Positions 4,559-5,921 of a stretch of DNA of 5,921 nucleotides are shown piece by piece. Positions within the stretch are counted from its first letter, which is position 1, and each line of letters begins with the position of its first letter. Source of the stretch: Sphingomonas sp. (GTDB lineage Bacteria > Pseudomonadota > Alphaproteobacteria > Sphingomonadales > Sphingomonadaceae); the NCBI GenBank assembly GCA_013812805.1, contig JACCSV010000132.1, forward strand, positions 1 to 5,921, in the 5' to 3' direction. The notes below the pieces were generated by a model. The model searched no databases. It was not told where the DNA came from and saw only the letters and a list, made by a program, of their open reading frames with translations. A program made the position numbers and the translations under genes.

Positions 4559-5921
4559 GTGGCCGACCGGGTCGCTACATTCGGGCTTGAGGCGCAGGGT
4601 ATCGAAACCTCTGCGCAGCTCCACTGGAACCTGACGACGGCGCCGCTAGTCGAACAGGCCGTGCGCCGTGGCGAAGGCGTGCTGGCGAAAGATGGCCCGC
4701 TCGTCGTCCAGACCGGCAGCCACACCGGCCGAAGCGCCCAGGACAAGTTCGTGGTTCGCGACGCGATCACCGAGTCGGCGGTCTGGTGGGGCAAGACCAA
4801 CAAGGCGATGGCGCCAGACGCCTTCGATCGGCTGCATGAGGATTTCCTCGCTGCACTGGCGGAGAAGGAGACCCTGTTCGTCGCCGATCTCTATGGTGGG
4901 TCGCAGCCCGAACACCGGGTGCGCGTGCGCGTTATCAACGAGCTTGCCTGGCACAATCTGTTCATCCGCACGCTGCTGGTCCGGCCCGAGGCGCAGGAAC
5001 TGGAGGGCTTCGAGCCCGAATATACGATCATCGACCTGCCGAGCTTCCGCGCCGACCCCAAGCGCCACGGCTGCCGAAGCGAGACGGTCGTCGCCGTCAG
5101 CCTTCAGAAGAAACTGATCCTGATCGGCGGCACCGCTTACGCCGGCGAGATGAAGAAGTCGGTGTTCGGCCTGTTGAATTTCCTGCTCCCCGAGGACGGT
5201 ATCATGCCGATGCATTGCTCGGCGAATATCGGGCCGGACGGCGACACCGCGATTTTCTTCGGCTTGTCGGGCACCGGCAAGACGACCTTGTCCGCCGACC
5301 CCAACCGGACATTGATCGGCGACGACGAGCATGGTTGGTCGGACACTGCCGTCTTCAACTTCGAAGGCGGCTGCTATGCCAAGATGATCCGCCTGTCGGC
5401 GCAGGCGGAGCCGGAGATTTATGCGACGACGAGGCGCTTTGGCACCGTGCTCGAGAATGTCGTCGTCGACCCGCTGACCCGGGAGCTCGACCTCGATGAC
5501 CCGAGCCTCGCAGAGAACAGTCGCGGTGCTTATCCGATCGATTTCATTCCGAATTCTTCGGAAAAGAACATGGGGCCACTGCCAACCAACATCGTGATGT
5601 TGACCGCCGATGCGTTCGGCGTGCTGCCGCCGATCGCGCGGCTGACGCCCGATCAGGCGATGTACCACTTCCTGTCGGGCTACACCGCCAAGGTCGCGGG
5701 CACCGAAATCGGCGTCACCGAGCCGGAAGCGACCTTCTCGACCTGCTTCGGCGCGCCCTTCATGCCGCGCCACCCGTCGGTCTACGGCAATCTGCTCAAA
5801 AAACGGATCGCAGCCGGTAGTGTCGACTGCTGGCTGGTCAACACCGGCTGGACAGGAGGCAAGTACGGCGTCGGCAAGCGCATGCCGATCCAGGCGACCC
5901 GGGCACTGCTCAACGCGGCAC
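4559..5921 (+). CDS. pckA: Phosphoenolpyruvate carboxykinase (ATP), 3' end beyond the window
   Basis: PckA converts oxaloacetate and ATP to PEP, CO2 and ADP in the cytoplasm, the first committed step of gluconeogenesis. The frame runs unbroken from GTG at 4559 to the window edge, 454 codons of the usual 530-540, so about 80 residues are outside. Landmarks are TGSHTGRS with substrate Arg58 (E. coli Arg65), GEMKKSVF with Lys199/Lys200 (metal ligand equivalent of E. coli Lys213), MHCSANIG with His219 (E. coli His232), P-loop GLSGTGKTT (235-243), LIGDDEHGW with Asp255/Asp256 (E. coli Asp269 equivalent Asp256), [18 protein letters not shown] with Arg322 and VGKRMPI with Arg441. The ATP-type P-loop and the constant 13-residue offset from E. 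coli in the catalytic core exclude the GTP enzyme. Divergent orientation from chvI is conserved in several alphaproteobacteria. The leader carries a promoter candidate, a palindrome and a hairpin, suggesting transcriptional control. Confidence 0.96.
   Translation, partial: MADRVATFGLEAQGIETSAQLHWNLTTAPLVEQAVRRGEGVLAKDGPLVVQTGSHTGRSAQDKFVVRDAITESAVWWGKTNKAMAPDAFDRLHEDFLAALAEKETLFVADLYGGSQPEHRVRVRVINELAWHNLFIRTLLVRPEAQELEGFEPEYTIIDLPSFRADPKRHGCRSETVVAVSLQKKLILIGGTAYAGEMKKSVFGLLNFLLPEDGIMPMHCSANIGPDGDTAIFFGLSGTGKTTLSADPNRTLIGDDEHGWSDTAVFNFEGGCYAKMIRLSAQAEPEIYATTRRFGTVLENVVVDPLTRELDLDDPSLAENSRGAYPIDFIPNSSEKNMGPLPTNIVMLTADAFGVLPPIARLTPDQAMYHFLSGYTAKVAGTEIGVTEPEATFSTCFGAPFMPRHPSVYGNLLKKRIAAGSVDCWLVNTGWTGGKYGVGKRMPIQATRALLNAA

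Noticed and set aside
4646..5773. 375-codon open frame on the minus strand opposite pckA
   Set aside because: It is antisense to an intact PckA with all catalytic residues. The translation is Arg/His/Gln/Gly-rich and resembles no family I recognise.

Overview
The window is GC-rich bacterial chromosome and carries a core locus typical of Alphaproteobacteria. The protein sequences (short HPr kinase, HPr, ChvG/ChvI, ATP-type PckA, and a RapZ gene inside the PTS cluster) suggest Sphingomonadales or a relative. That placement is an inference from family resemblance, since no database search was possible. Two transcription units diverge from a spacer of about 160 bp (4399-4558). No mobile element, CRISPR array, rRNA or tRNA was seen.

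Leftward unit (minus strand), in transcription order: chvI (response regulator, 4398->3688), chvG (sensor histidine kinase, 3691->2150), hprK (short HPr kinase/phosphorylase, 2153->1710), rapZ (P-loop RNase-adapter-family protein, 1713->784), a mannose-family EIIA gene (787->380), ptsH (HPr, 383->105), and the first 34 codons of a probable TrmH/SpoU-type RNA methyltransferase (104->1, running off the window). The first six genes are joined by five successive 4-nt stop/start overlaps (GTGA, ATGA, GTGA, ATGA, TTGA). The methyltransferase start directly abuts the ptsH stop. Several starts lack a clear Shine-Dalgarno sequence, so translational coupling is likely.

Rightward unit (plus strand): pckA, ATP-dependent phosphoenolpyruvate carboxykinase, from a GTG at 4559. 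It is open to the end of the window (454 codons) and lacks its C-terminus only because the window ends.

How the genes fit together: ChvG/ChvI is an envelope and acid-stress two-component system. HprK, HPr and EIIA form an incomplete regulatory PTS with no sugar permease. It can pass phosphate from PEP through EI (encoded elsewhere) to HPr His17 and EIIA His9, and HprK can modify HPr Ser48. PckA makes PEP, the PTS phosphodonor, at the gluconeogenic branch point. The locus therefore places envelope signalling, a PEP-dependent phosphorelay and PEP synthesis side by side.

The layout is a known conserved arrangement, so I do not claim a new system. The points most worth a second look are regulatory: a hairpin covering the rapZ initiation region, the operator-like palindrome and hairpin in the pckA leader, overlapping divergent -10 elements, and the unresolved role of RapZ in this setting.
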